Shown: positions 1 to 8,940, numbered from the stretch's first letter. The stretch is DNA of 38,686 bases from Acetobacter papayae JCM 25143 (GCF_000613285.1 NZ_BAIN01000022.1:1-38686), one strand, 5' to 3'. The notes: generated by a model not told the origin, from the sequence alone. A program made the numbers and translations.

Positions 1-78
1 GAACCGTGCAAAGGTTAAAGCTTCCGCATAGACTGGGCCCGCACTTGTTGAAGACCCTTTCAATAGAAGTAATATATT

Positions 79-882
79 ATGATTGATGCTGAATCTGCCG
101 ATTTCAATAACATAGCCCAAGCCTTTCCATGCTTCCACTCCGACGCACTACGTAAACGCTGCCTGGCAGAGCTGAGCAATTGTTCTCCAAAACTGCTAGT
201 TGAGCTCGATCAAGAAATGGAAAGTCGATGCCCTATGCTTGCCAAAGGCCTAGCGAAATGGACTTGCAACAACACCGAAATCATGCAGCTTTCCGCTGAC
301 CTTTGCGAGGATCCAGATACCGCTTTCGAAAAAGCGGTAGAGAAACAAGTTGAGGCCCTTGACTCGAACGACCTACTCAGTGGGATGAGTTCTGAAGAAA
401 AAACATGCCTCGCTCAGCAGCGGGCGTCTAGTATTCATAATGCCTTGCAGGACATCGAAAGGGGATTTCTGCCTCTCAATTCAGGGCCGATTACATCTAT
501 TTATCGCGGTGGAGCGCGTTCGGAGGGTGAGTTCGAAAATCGCTTCTCGATCGGCCGCGAGTTAGATTTCCAGCATGTGACAGCATGTACTATGTCTTCA
601 AATTTTGTGCCATTGTTTTACGCAAAGAAGCAGTACGATAATCTTCAAGGCACAGGCGCCGAAATTGTGGCCTTCATGCTGGAAATCCAGTTGAATTCTG
701 ATACAGCCCCGAAGCTGCATTGGACAGGCCATGTTAAGGGGACTTATGCAATCACTACGTATCGGTGGCAACTTGAGCTTCTCGCGCCCAAGGGGCTGCA
801 ATATTGTGTTGTTTCAGTTGAGCGCATCACGCCAGATGGGAAGCCAAAACTGTTTCGAGTGACGGCGAAGGAAGTGGGGTAA
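79..882 (+). CDS. Putative mono-ADP-ribosyltransferase (ART fold), 267 aa
   Basis: The C-terminal half has the layout of a mono-ADP-ribosyltransferase of the R-S-E class. An arginine lies in IYRGG (R143), a serine motif in TMSSN (S173, S174), and a QLE triplet (Q231, E233) is followed by LLAPKGLQYCVVSVE, which resembles the E-turn and closing strand of ART toxins. The Q-x-E form is the one found in enzymes that modify Asn or Gln on small GTPases in characterised families; the target here is unknown. Residues 1-130 look helical and are not recognised. No signal peptide or membrane segment is visible, so the product is probably cytosolic or delivered by another route. No strong Shine-Dalgarno sequence precedes the ATG. 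Base composition is more AT-rich than the chromosomal genes further right, which fits mobile-element cargo. No immunity gene is evident nearby. The fold assignment rests on motif order only. Confidence 0.5.
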   Translation: MIDAESADFNNIAQAFPCFHSDALRKRCLAELSNCSPKLLVELDQEMESRCPMLAKGLAKWTCNNTEIMQLSADLCEDPDTAFEKAVEKQVEALDSNDLLSGMSSEEKTCLAQQRASSIHNALQDIERGFLPLNSGPITSIYRGGARSEGEFENRFSIGRELDFQHVTACTMSSNFVPLFYAKKQYDNLQGTGAEIVAFMLEIQLNSDTAPKLHWTGHVKGTYAITTYRWQLELLAPKGLQYCVVSVERITPDGKPKLFRVTAKEVG

Positions 883-1190
883 GCATCGCCTCCGAGTGGC
901 CCGTTTTCTTTCCTTGCCGTTTGAGTGGCTCACAGTGACACATCTGGTGCTTGTCCCGCCACTTGTGGTTGAACGTTAACGTCTCTTTGAGCCGCGCATT
1001 CTCCTCGACCAGTTGCTTCAGTTCCCGGACTTGGTCGGATTCCATGGCCACATACTATTTCTTCCAGCGGTAAAAGGTTAGTTCCGAAATCCCGATCTGC
1101 CGGATCAGAACCGACACCGGCATCCCCAGTTCCGCCTGTTTCAGGCAGGCAATAATCTGCTCCATGCTGAACCGCTTCGTCAAAAACCAA
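883..1190 (-). pseudogene. IS3-family transposase OrfA remnant
   Basis: Read on the minus strand from about 1190, one frame gives TKRFSMEQIIACLKQAELG, then GMPVSVLIRQIGISELTFYRWKK, then an in-frame TAG at 1055-1057, then the coiled-coil-like VRELKQLVEENARLKETL. This is the helix-turn-helix plus leucine-zipper layout of IS3-family OrfA. An ATG at 1163-1165 could have started it. The internal stop, the degraded C-terminus and the absence of any OrfB integrase downstream show that it is a dead fragment. It fills the gap between the ART-like gene and the next gene. No clear terminal inverted repeats were found. Confidence 0.75.
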
Positions 1191-1234
1191 CACTCAAACC
1201 GGGCAAATTTCACGGAGGCAGATTAAACAGATCA

Positions 1235-2116
1235 TCAAATAAGCGGAAATCTACGTGTAGCCCCATCCAAGTGTAGGGTAAATTGTACCTTTGCTAATTC
1301 GTGTCTTTTGGTTGCGAATAAACGTACGCTCTGAATAGAATTTTCAAATAATGTGAAACTATCAACTGTGGATTTACCAGTCGGTATGACCCACAATGGC
1401 CATCTCTCTACTGTTCTCATAGCTTCTGTAACATCAAGTTTTACTGAGTAGGTTGGAAGAGGAGGTGCGCTAGGGTCATCAGGAAGTGACTTGATCAATC
1501 TTGCTGCGGCTCGATCAATATTTATAATATCATGAAGAATTTGACGTATAGCTATAGAAAATGGTCGAGAGCGTTCTCGGCCTTTATGAAAATTAGGATT
1601 GATATTGAGCATATCGGCATCAATTGGCTCCAGAAGTGAAAAAACTTCTAGTCTCTGGGGAAAAGTATAGTATGAATATACAGTGGCAACCAATACATTT
1701 TGATTGTGCTTTATACGATTGCATATCAGGGACCAGTCTCTTCCACATGACTTTATAACACTAGAAATATTTTTTGCTTTTTCTTTTCCGTCTTTAGACC
1801 GTATTGCAATAATAGATTTAGGAAGCTCTGCATAAGCATCTATGTATTCGGCAGTTTTATAGCACAGCACTTCGAAAGCAGCTATCGCCAAGTGACTTGA
1901 GTCTTGGTTAGGCGTGCCAGTTAATCTCCAAGAGTCTATGGCAGCAACAGCGTTCCGATAAGCTTGGCAAAATGAACTTGCACCTGCGGCTATCGCTCGA
2001 CCTGGATGATTGATATTTAGATCCAACTTAAGAGCCAAATGTCTTCCCGACAAGGCTTCGCTTGTCGGCAGACATACACGCCCTTCTTGATCAAGTCGTA
2101 CTTCCCAGCGATTCAT
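1235..2116 (-). CDS. Hypothetical protein, 293 aa, mobile-element cargo
   Basis: I do not recognise this protein. It begins with ATG at 2116 (MNRWEVRLDQEGRVCLPTSE), has no signal peptide or transmembrane segment, and reads as a mixed alpha/beta soluble protein. A central helical part contains CNRIKHNQNVL, loosely reminiscent of the short R/H motifs in HEPN-like helical domains, but the spacing does not match the classical RNase motif and I do not assign that fold. Its codon usage is clearly more AT-rich than nearly everything else in the window, consistent with recent acquisition on the mobile element. Its neighbours are a dead IS3 fragment on one side and the relaxase on the other. It could be a defence, toxin or regulatory cargo gene. 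Confidence 0.6.
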   Translation of the reverse strand: MNRWEVRLDQEGRVCLPTSEALSGRHLALKLDLNINHPGRAIAAGASSFCQAYRNAVAAIDSWRLTGTPNQDSSHLAIAAFEVLCYKTAEYIDAYAELPKSIIAIRSKDGKEKAKNISSVIKSCGRDWSLICNRIKHNQNVLVATVYSYYTFPQRLEVFSLLEPIDADMLNINPNFHKGRERSRPFSIAIRQILHDIINIDRAAARLIKSLPDDPSAPPLPTYSVKLDVTEAMRTVERWPLWVIPTGKSTVDSFTLFENSIQSVRLFATKRHELAKVQFTLHLDGATRRFPLI

Positions 2117-2240
2117 GATGACTCATTAGCATATTTTATCAACTAGAACACATAGGTTTTCTTTTTTATCACACAGCCGACATTCTGCTCCCCCCCCCAT
2201 TCGTGCCTTTTCTCTTTGCTGGTGGCAGGTGACGGCGGTT

Positions 2241-3980
2241 CTACCCGAGGCCTGGCGCAGGCATTCCTGAGGACGGGGCGGGGGCCTGGGATCCGGTCCT
2301 GGATATCGGGCTTTCGAGTTTTGAGCGCAGGCGTGCGATCTCGTGTGCTGCCTGCTCTTTTTCCGGTTGGTGGGCTTTGTCCCACCGTCGGATGTGCTCC
2401 GTTCTCGCCTGCACCAGCCGGTCAAAGCGGTCTTCAAGCCAGTGCTCAAGTTTTTCCGGATCGGCCATGGCGGAGAACCCGGCGTCATGCTGTTTGTGAA
2501 AATCTTCAAGGGCTGATCTGTCCCGTTCTGTCAGAACAGGCCGGACGGGTTCTGGTGGTGTTGAACGCAGTCCGACAACATGCAGCAAGGCCTGGACCAC
2601 AAAGCGCAGCACTTCCAGAAATTCGAGCAGAAGCTGCTGGCAGACTTTCTCCAGCTTCCGTGCCCGCCCCGTCATGCGTTGCCAGCGCTTTCCTTCAGCC
2701 TGTTTCCATTCCTTTTTGGCATGATCGTAACGTGTAAAGCTGCTGTGAAGCTGTTTCTGATAGGGTGTGAGACTGTCCCGCCATTTCGCGAGTGTTTCTT
2801 CTCTCTCCAGAGGTGCCCAGTCGGCTTCCGGCGCTCTCTGGTCGAGAATGGCCTGCTGCTTGCGGATGAGTTCCCTGATCCTGCGACGGGTACGGGCTTC
2901 TTCAGCACTGAGAATGACCGGACAGGATGGTGGCCGGGGAGAGACTGTCAGGACGGATGGCCTGTCGACCTCCTCCATGCGTCTGCGCCAGACGTCCTCA
3001 AGCTGCCTGTCCAGGCGCGGAAGCCTGATGCGTCCTGGCTGTTTCCGCCGGGTCGCCGGAACAACGAGGGCGGGCAGTTCCATGAGATCGCTCTCCTCAC
3101 TGGTGATGCGGACAGGAACACGGGTGCTCCTGATATCCGTTTTCTGTTTTGCCTTTGCTGCTGACTGCTCTTCTGCCTGAAGCCTTCTGAAGTCAGCCAT
3201 CCTCACCTTTGTCAGCCGGGTAAAGCTGCCAACCAGCGTGCCATCGCCGGTTTCGATGATATGCGCTCCCGGTCGTGTTCCGTTCCGGTCTCCCTCGCGC
3301 ATGGTCAGGTCATGTTCCGCCAGTGCAGACCGGAAGGATGCCAGCCCGTCGGATCGGGACCAGAGGGTTGCCACCAGTGTTTTCGTCGCCGGGAGATCCA
3401 GCCCCTGGCGTTCTGCCATCCGTCTGGCCTGCGATGTGTAGGCGGCGCGTGGTCTGGTGCTGTCAGAGGGCGGGATCAGTGCATCGACCTGTTCCGCTGC
3501 CTGATGATGGCCTTCCTGTCGCAGGGCTCTGGCAATAGCCCTGTCATGTCTGCCGGGTACGAGGGCATGGCCAAGCCTGAGTTCTTCCAGCCGGGCGATC
3601 TTCTCCAGACGCATCCATGTGAACCGGCTTTCCAGCACATGGTCCTGCTGCCACTCGGGCAGGATCAGGTGCCCGTGGGTGCTGCCCTCCTTCTGGTGAA
3701 TGACGAGGGTGATGTGGTCCGGGTCTGCATGGAGTTCTTCACACAGGCGACGGGCAAAACCAGCCAGCTGGTCATCGCTCATGGCTGCGTCAGGATTGAA
3801 GGCGATATGACGCAGGCCGTAAGTCAGTCCCTCGCGTCTGGCTTCGCGCATGGCGTCATGGAGCAACCACCCAGACCCCGCCAGCACCCGTATGGCTTCA
3901 TTCTTCACACCATGCAGGACATGGCGGGACAAAGCACCCGCGCCACTGCACGTTTTAATTCTGCTTTCCTTGACGATCAT
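2241..3980 (-). CDS. mobA: Relaxase / mobilization nuclease (MobA-like), 579 aa
   Basis: This is the DNA-nicking relaxase of a mobilizable element: it would cut oriT and remain attached to the transferred strand. The N-terminal 110 residues contain the expected core, with histidines in VIHQKEGSTHGHLILPEW (H95, H102, H104) forming the metal-binding motif. The middle and C-terminal parts are rich in Arg, Glu and Gln and probably helical, typical of long relaxase tails. Its ATG lies 19 bases downstream of the mobC stop, so the two are one transcription unit. No conjugation (mating-pair) genes are seen in the window, so the element appears to depend on a helper for transfer. The downstream stretch 2117-2240 includes a run of nine C (2190-2198), a likely site for sequencing error near the C-terminus. 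Confidence 0.85.
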   Translation of the reverse strand: MIVKESRIKTCSGAGALSRHVLHGVKNEAIRVLAGSGWLLHDAMREARREGLTYGLRHIAFNPDAAMSDDQLAGFARRLCEELHADPDHITLVIHQKEGSTHGHLILPEWQQDHVLESRFTWMRLEKIARLEELRLGHALVPGRHDRAIARALRQEGHHQAAEQVDALIPPSDSTRPRAAYTSQARRMAERQGLDLPATKTLVATLWSRSDGLASFRSALAEHDLTMREGDRNGTRPGAHIIETGDGTLVGSFTRLTKVRMADFRRLQAEEQSAAKAKQKTDIRSTRVPVRITSEESDLMELPALVVPATRRKQPGRIRLPRLDRQLEDVWRRRMEEVDRPSVLTVSPRPPSCPVILSAEEARTRRRIRELIRKQQAILDQRAPEADWAPLEREETLAKWRDSLTPYQKQLHSSFTRYDHAKKEWKQAEGKRWQRMTGRARKLEKVCQQLLLEFLEVLRFVVQALLHVVGLRSTPPEPVRPVLTERDRSALEDFHKQHDAGFSAMADPEKLEHWLEDRFDRLVQARTEHIRRWDKAHQPEKEQAAHEIARLRSKLESPISRTGSQAPAPSSGMPAPGLG

Positions 3981-3999
3981 GGCGCATGACCACAGGCAG

Positions 4000-4389
4000 T
4001 CAGTGCAGGGTCAGTGCTGACCTGTCGCACCTGCGACGGGCAGACCTGTCAGAGCGGTTTCTCCGTGAGCGGGGGAGAAGGCAATCAAGATTCTGGATCA
4101 GCCTTTCAATCTCGTCCAGCACAGCCCCGCAATGCACGGCATCGCCACAGTTGGCAGAGTGGGCAAGCTGGTTGAGGTTGTTTCCAACACGGGAAAGCTG
4201 ATGACGTATCCCGCGCAGTTCATCGGAAACGCGCGGCCCATCATGCCCGGTCAGTTCCACACTGGTCAGGAGGGAGCGTATCCAGTGGGCGGTTGTGGCG
4301 TGACCGAGGTGGCGAGCAACACTGCTCCAGCGCACCAGTTCATCGGGTGATGCACGGACAGAAAGACGGGACGTTCGGGCAATCGGCAT
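4000..4389 (-). CDS. mobC: MobC-like relaxosome accessory protein
   Basis: This small protein sits directly upstream of the relaxase and carries the MobC-type C-terminal signature LRGIRHQLSRVGNNLNQLAH, preceded by a ribbon-helix-helix-like N-terminus (SRLSVRASPDELVRWSSVAR). MobC proteins bind oriT and help the relaxase open the DNA. I chose the ATG at 4389 because a good Shine-Dalgarno sequence (AAGGAG) lies just upstream at about 4398-4404; the frame stays open to 4470 but without such a site. The C-terminal tail is very basic (RSRRNRSDRSARRR), consistent with DNA contact. The upstream region holds three short inverted repeats that may be oriT. Confidence 0.82.
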   Translation of the reverse strand: MPIARTSRLSVRASPDELVRWSSVARHLGHATTAHWIRSLLTSVELTGHDGPRVSDELRGIRHQLSRVGNNLNQLAHSANCGDAVHCGAVLDEIERLIQNLDCLLPRSRRNRSDRSARRRCDRSALTLH

Positions 4390-4416
4390 GATCGGTTCTC
4401 CTTCAAGGGGGTCAAC

Positions 4417-4496
4417 GGGGGAAGTATTCCCCCTTGCCAGCTGCGCCATGCACCCGGAACGGGTAGCCATGGAGCACTGCTGGCTCCCTGTAAGGG
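4417..4496. other. Candidate oriT: three short perfect hairpins
   Basis: Three perfect inverted repeats with three-base loops lie between mobC and the integrase gene. They are GGGGGAA-GTA-TTCCCCC at 4417-4433, ACCCG-GAA-CGGGT at 4452-4464 and CCCT-GTA-AGGG at 4486-4496. Position upstream of mobC-mobA and the dense secondary structure are typical of mobilization origins. The nic site is not identified. The first hairpin could instead be a transcriptional signal in the mobC leader. Confidence 0.4.
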
Positions 4497-4562
4497 TAAC
4501 CTATTCAGATGCCTGATTTCCGAACTTTCTTCTTATGCAAACCAGACTGTCACATAAGGTTT

Positions 4563-6169
4563 TCAGAAAGGCATGATGCATTCTGGCGGATAGGTCAGGG
4601 CCTCGATCACCTGCCGGAGATTGGAGACCTCGATCCCACTCGTGTAGTTCATCGTGCCCTGTGATTTATGACTGGCTTCATGCCCGAGCACGGTATCAAT
4701 CCACAGTTCGCGTATATGGGATTTCTGATTGCGCAGGCGGGTGGAAACCGTATGGCGGAAAGAATGGAACGTCACATCCTCGGGGATGCCGATCCGCTTC
4801 TTGTGCTTCGAGAAGGCCCGCGCAAAGTTGTCACCACGCTCACCCGTCGATGAGACCGTGAGGTCAGGGAACAGGTAGTGCTCTCCGGTATCACGGAGCA
4901 GGTCGAGGCCCTGCATGGCGAGTAGGTGCGGGTGAACGGGGATGATCCGTTTGCCCGCTGCCGTCTTGGGTGACCAGCTGTCTTCCGGATGCGGGCGGAC
5001 ATGGAAGCAGGGAACCCCGTCGATAATTTCGATGTCCTGACGCCTGAGATTGCAGATCTCGCCCAGACGCATCCCTGTGAACATGCCCACGCTGATGATC
5101 CCCGCCCAGGAACGGCGTGATACGGATGTGCCGTTCCATGGTGCGTGGGCCAGCAGCGCCAGTTCATCATCCGTCCAGCCCCGGCGGACGATCTTCTTTG
5201 TGATGTTGAAATCCCACCCGGCCCATGGATTCCGGTCAGCCACCTCTCGTTGTACAAGACGTATCCACAGAGCGGACAGGCGGGAGAAATGGTTTTTCAC
5301 GGTCTTCCCGCTGACGGTTTCCTGCCCGCGTTCGCGGGCCTGGACGACGGCTTCCCGGATGGGAAGGCCGGTTCTTCCTTTGCCATGTGTTGCCGGGAGA
5401 TCGGACAGCAGGTCGAAGAACTTACCGGCAACCGCGCCCGTGATCTGTTTCACCGGCATGTCCCCAAAAGCTTCAATGAAGAGGGTTACGGTCTTGCGTG
5501 TGGCTTTCTTTGTATCCTCACTCTTGTCTTTGTCAGTGAAGACAAACTTTTCTGCCATGACAGACAGGGGCGGGGAGGTTGGTTTGCGGACTTTGGGCTG
5601 TTCATCCTCAATCGGGCTTCCGGCTGGAGCATCTCCCGGGGCAGCGGGGCGATGTTTGCCATATCGATAATCAGATTGGAAAGGATTTTGATCTGCTCGC
5701 GCAGCATGTCCTTTTCTTTTTTGCTCACGGCGCGATCCGTAAAGACTTTCTGCATCATGGTCTGAAGCCGGGTTTCCAGTGCCCTGAGAGAGTCCGTGGC
5801 AAAGGAGATGAAAGCGCCTTCCTTCTGCACCTGGTCCATCATCGCCATGGCGTGATCGGCCTGCAGGGCGCGTTTTTCAGCACGGAAGGCATCATCGGCA
5901 AGGGTGAGCAGTTCTTCCTGTTCCGCGATGATTTTGCCCTGTTCGGTAAGGAGAGCAATCATTTCCTCGCGTGACAGGTCGGTTGCCATCGTCTTTGCCT
6001 TCTCAAAAAGCGCGCCTGTTCGGGCGTAAAGGGCTGCTGCCCGTTCGCGGGCCACCAGCTTACTCTGAGTCTGCAGGGAGAGAGAAATTTCGGTTCGGCC
6101 CAGTCTGGCCTGCACTGCAACAGGAACAGCCCGGCGAAAATGATAATGAGAGCCGATAAGTCTGAGCAT
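4563..6169 (-). CDS. Tyrosine recombinase / integrase (reading frame broken once)
   Basis: This site-specific recombinase would integrate and excise the element at the neighbouring tRNA-Leu. The N-terminal part (ATG at 6169, MLRLIGSHYHFRRAVP) and the C-terminal catalytic part are in different frames. They join between about 5630 and 5660, where the second frame reads SPIEDEQPKVRKPTSPPLSV into MAEKFVF. The catalytic part has the complete set: Arg in TGMRLGEIC, His and Arg in FHSFRHTVSTRL, His in LGHEASHK, and the nucleophile Tyr in GTMNYT. The combined length of about 535 aa suits this phage/island integrase type. The gene starts about 90 bases from the 3' end of the tRNA and points away from it, the usual arrangement at an attachment site. 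The frameshift may be a sequencing error, given how many such shifts occur in the window. Confidence 0.88.
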
Positions 6170-6255
6170 CTGCGTTTCCCGGTCTGGGAAGACAAACGGG
6201 AAAATCCCGCAGACCCGTCAGATTCTCATTTTACTGTTATATTTCAAATGGTTAG

Positions 6256-6340
6256 TGGTGCGAACTGCGGGACTCGAACCCGCACGCCCTATGGGCTGGA
6301 GATTTTAAGTCTCCTGCGTCTACCATTCCGCCAAGTTCGC
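6256..6340 (-). tRNA. tRNA-Leu (UAA)
   Basis: The minus strand folds as a class II tRNA. The acceptor arms are GCGAACT and AGTTCGC, the anticodon loop is CTTAAAA with anticodon TAA, there is a long variable arm, and the T-arm is GCGGGTTCGAGTCCCGC. CCA is encoded at the 3' end (6256-6258). The 3' end faces the integrase gene, so this is the probable attachment site of the mobile element to its left. Confidence 0.95.
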
Positions 6341-6397
6341 GTGGAGCGTGCAACTGGTAGCTTGTGTCAGTGTTGCGCTTTGTCTTCTAGCAACGCT

Positions 6398-7204
6398 TCA
6401 GGCCAGCGGCAACTCCTGCTGTCCGGCACGCATGAGGTTTGGGCCGTGGTGGCGTAGCCAGGCTTCTGCTCGCTGGCGGTGCGGGGTGAGGCGTTTGACC
6501 TGCTGCCAGAACTGGTTGCTGTGGTCCATGTGCACGAGGTGGCTGAGTTCATGGGCTATCAGGTAATGTCTGACTTCAGGCGGTGCCATGATCAGGCGCC
6601 ATGACAGCATGATGCGTCCTGTTGTGGAGCAGCTTCCCCAGCGGCTTGTCGGGTCACGGATATCCAGCCGCGTCGGCTTGAGGTCAGCAGCTTTCGCCAT
6701 TTCCCGTAATTCGGTACCCAGCACGCGTGCGGCATGGTGGCGCAGGCAATCCATAACCCGGCGGGAGATGAAAGCTGTCTCACCACAGACGATAATCTGC
6801 CCGTTTTCGATCCGTGCTCCCCCACGCTGGTTCGGGCTGTGAACAATCCGGTGAGGCTGGCCTTCGATTGGGATCACGCTGTCTATAGTGAAGGAAAAAG
6901 CGTTTTGCACACGCTTGAGCCGACTGGCTAGCCAGCTTTTATTATTATGCAGGAAGGCCAGAGCCTGAGCGGGCGGGCAGGTGGCGGGCAGGGTGACGGT
7001 TATGGCATTCTGGCGTGGCGCGAGACGCATGGACAGGCGTCTGGCTTGTTTTGATACACGCCAGAGCACCGGAAAATTACCGATAGAATCAAGGTCGATG
7101 TTATTCGGTAGTAGCGGGTTGTCCAGGCCAGGTGACAATGTAATCCTCCAGTGCGCCGGCACGGCGTTCGCTAATGCAGCGCCCTGCGGCGGAAGCCCCT
7201 GCAC
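6398..7204 (-). CDS. YgjP-like / SprT-type zinc metallopeptidase
   Basis: The C-terminal half has the hallmark of the YgjP (DUF45, M48-like) family: [18 protein letters not shown], then the zinc motif HELSH in [19 protein letters not shown], with a third His likely in HMDHS. These are cytosolic gluzincin-type proteins of poorly known role. The start is uncertain. The ATG at 7204 would overlap ycgN by about 100 bases; a TTG at 7138 ([15 protein letters not shown]) overlaps less and may be the true start. It is the last gene of a minus-strand run with ycgN and the ABC-like genes. Confidence 0.8.
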   Translation of the reverse strand: MQGLPPQGAALANAVPAHWRITLSPGLDNPLLPNNIDLDSIGNFPVLWRVSKQARRLSMRLAPRQNAITVTLPATCPPAQALAFLHNNKSWLASRLKRVQNAFSFTIDSVIPIEGQPHRIVHSPNQRGGARIENGQIIVCGETAFISRRVMDCLRHHAARVLGTELREMAKAADLKPTRLDIRDPTSRWGSCSTTGRIMLSWRLIMAPPEVRHYLIAHELSHLVHMDHSNQFWQQVKRLTPHRQRAEAWLRHHGPNLMRAGQQELPLA

Positions 7205-7559
7205 TCATAACGGTTTCTGTCGTGCCACTGATCAGTGGATGCCACAGGGGCAGACCGCGCCCTTCGGCCAAGCGGCGATAAGCGCAGTCAGGCGGAAGCC
7301 AGTCGAGTGTGTCGATCATGTCTGGTGTCAGGGTTACACAATCCTGCACTTTGCGGTGCCGGTTTGGGTAATCCTCGCACTGACAGGTTTTGGTATTGAG
7401 CAGCCTGCACGCGACAGATGTATAATGCAGTTCTTCCGTGTCATCATCGCGCAGTTTGTGCAGGCAGCAGCGACCGCAGCCGTCGCACAGGGATTCCCAC
7501 TCGCTACGGGTCATATCGGCCAGAGCGGTTGTTTCCCAGAACGGGAGAGAAGCGGTCAT
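7101..7559 (-). CDS. YcgN / UPF0260 cysteine-cluster protein
   Basis: This 152-residue protein starts [20 protein letters not shown] and has the conserved cysteine pattern of the YcgN/YkgJ group: [12 protein letters not shown] near the N-terminus, [14 protein letters not shown] in the middle and later single cysteines (DCVTL, DCAYR). Members probably bind a metal or iron-sulfur cluster; the function is not established. The ATG at 7559 overlaps the stop of the upstream permease-like gene by four bases, so translation is probably coupled. The frame is open further upstream, but that part lies inside the permease gene and is not family-like. Confidence 0.85.
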   Translation of the reverse strand: MTASLPFWETTALADMTRSEWESLCDGCGRCCLHKLRDDDTEELHYTSVACRLLNTKTCQCEDYPNRHRKVQDCVTLTPDMIDTLDWLPPDCAYRRLAEGRGLPLWHPLISGTTETVMSAGASAAGRCISERRAGALEDYIVTWPGQPATTE

Positions 7560-7978
7560 TTCAGAATTCCAAAAGCAAAGGCGAGAACAAGGCTGGTCAG
7601 GGCAGGTTTTTTCAATAATGGCCACCACAGGAGTGTTAGCCTTTTGGGGAGTGAGGCCCCCAGTTCCAATGCCGTGGCTGTCCAGTTTGCGGGGAGTGTG
7701 CGCAACGGGAGCGTTAGTGGCAGAACCAGCAGGGGCACCAGCAGCAATCCTTGTGCCGGAGCTGTCAGGTTTGTCCACCAGACAGCGGGGAGCATGAGCG
7801 CGAGCAGGGTGGCGGGTATGCTCAGCAGGAGCGAGAGAACATAAATAGTCTGCGCGCAGCGCAGGCGCACCATGGCGGCTAGAACCATACCCGTTCCGGC
7901 CAGAGCGGTGAGGGCAAGCAGCAGTGAGGAGAGTGCATTGCCTGCATGAACGGGCAGGCCGGTCAGTTGGGCGATCAT
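7556..7978 (-). CDS. Half-length ABC transporter permease-like protein
   Basis: This is a 140-residue hydrophobic protein with about four predicted membrane segments, for example [18 protein letters not shown] and [19 protein letters not shown] cytoplasmic loop [20 protein letters not shown] resembles the EAA coupling loop of binding-protein-dependent permeases. Full permeases of this class are usually about 260-280 residues, so one half or more is absent. The ATG at 7978 overlaps the stop of the solute-binding protein gene, and its own stop overlaps the ycgN start. It could be a decayed component or a small partner that needs a second permease encoded elsewhere. Confidence 0.6.
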   Translation of the reverse strand: MIAQLTGLPVHAGNALSSLLLALTALAGTGMVLAAMVRLRCAQTIYVLSLLLSIPATLLALMLPAVWWTNLTAPAQGLLLVPLLVLPLTLPLRTLPANWTATALELGASLPKRLTLLWWPLLKKPALTSLVLAFAFGILK

Positions 7979-8940
7979 GGGTGGGCGGCCCAGCGGTGAA
8001 AGCGCTCTGCTATGGCTGGTAAATTCTGGCCCCAGAATGAATCGTCCACAACGGTTGCAGGCGGCAGTGGTGAGAGCGCGCCGCCCGCCGCCGTAATGTC
8101 CTGCATGGAGGGGAGAGAGGGCCACGCATTGGCGAATGCCTGCTTCTGGGCAGGCTGTTCCAGCCACGAGGCCAGTGCCAGACTGGCATTGTTATGGGCG
8201 GCGTTGCGTGGCACCCCCCAGCCGTATTGCACAAGCAGGCGCTGTTTCCAGAGCAGGCCAAACTTGTCCCGGCTGTCAGCCTGTGCCCCCAGAATTTCCC
8301 CTGTGGGCACCAGCCCCATGAGTGCGCCGCCAGAAAGCAGGATCTGTCCGGCTTCCTCAGGCGTGGACCACCAGGCAATATAGGGGCGTATCTGATCCAG
8401 TTTCATGAACGCGTGGTTCAGCCCATCCCGCGAGTTCAGCACCCGATAGAGCGCATCTGCCGGTATGCCGTCTGCCAGCAGGGCGATTTCCAGTGTAGTC
8501 CGTGGGTCGCGGCGCAGGCTGCGGCGGCCCGGATGCCGCGCCACATCCCAGAAATCTGCCCAGCCCGGTGCCACTTCAAAACGGAAGCGATCCCACGCCA
8601 TGGCGTAGTCGATGGAAGCGGAGGGCGTGCTGCAGACGATCTGGTTCCTGCTGTCGGTTTCTTTGGTCAGAAGCCCCATTTCGCAGCCGATCTGCAGGCT
8701 GCTGCATTCCATCATGACAGCCGCCAGACTGTGCACGGGGTGTTCTTCCTGCTGCCGCAGGGCGCTGGGTTCGCCGTTCCATGTTCTGCAAATCAGTGGG
8801 TGCCCAGAAAGCTGGCTGTAGGGGGTAAACAGGACTTTTTTCTGGGTCTGGGCAATTTTGCCAGCAAAGGTCAGCACTGTCAGGCTTCTGAGTGTATGCG
8901 CGCGTTTGGCCATGGCTTCTGCCGGGAGCAGGCAGCCCAA
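7975..8940 (-). CDS. ABC-type extracellular solute-binding protein
   Basis: The protein resembles periplasmic solute-binding proteins of the polyamine/thiamine/iron type (family 1): a [23 protein letters not shown] segment is followed by [20 protein letters not shown] and [12 protein letters not shown], which match ligand-domain patterns of PotD-like proteins. The frame stays open upstream of the TTG at 8940 and encodes a Tat-like signal, [20 protein letters not shown], so the true start lies further up (roughly 8990-9015), but no ATG or GTG is present there. A base error near the start is possible. The substrate cannot be named. The gene is in one run with the ATPase-like gene upstream and the half permease downstream. 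Confidence 0.7.
   Translation of the reverse strand: MGCLLPAEAMAKRAHTLRSLTVLTFAGKIAQTQKKVLFTPYSQLSGHPLICRTWNGEPSALRQQEEHPVHSLAAVMMECSSLQIGCEMGLLTKETDSRNQIVCSTPSASIDYAMAWDRFRFEVAPGWADFWDVARHPGRRSLRRDPRTTLEIALLADGIPADALYRVLNSRDGLNHAFMKLDQIRPYIAWWSTPEEAGQILLSGGALMGLVPTGEILGAQADSRDKFGLLWKQRLLVQYGWGVPRNAAHNNASLALASWLEQPAQKQAFANAWPSLPSMQDITAAGGALSPLPPATVVDDSFWGQNLPAIAERFHRWAAHP

Noticed and set aside
2126..2740. Short open frames around the relaxase end and the poly-C tract
   Set aside because: These are shadows of the relaxase tail; the poly-C (2190-2198) is a likely error site and no family match is seen.
1..6169. Direct repeat of the tRNA-Leu 3' end as the left attachment site
   Set aside because: I looked for the sequence around 6250-6290 repeated in the left part and did not see one; the left end is probably outside the window.
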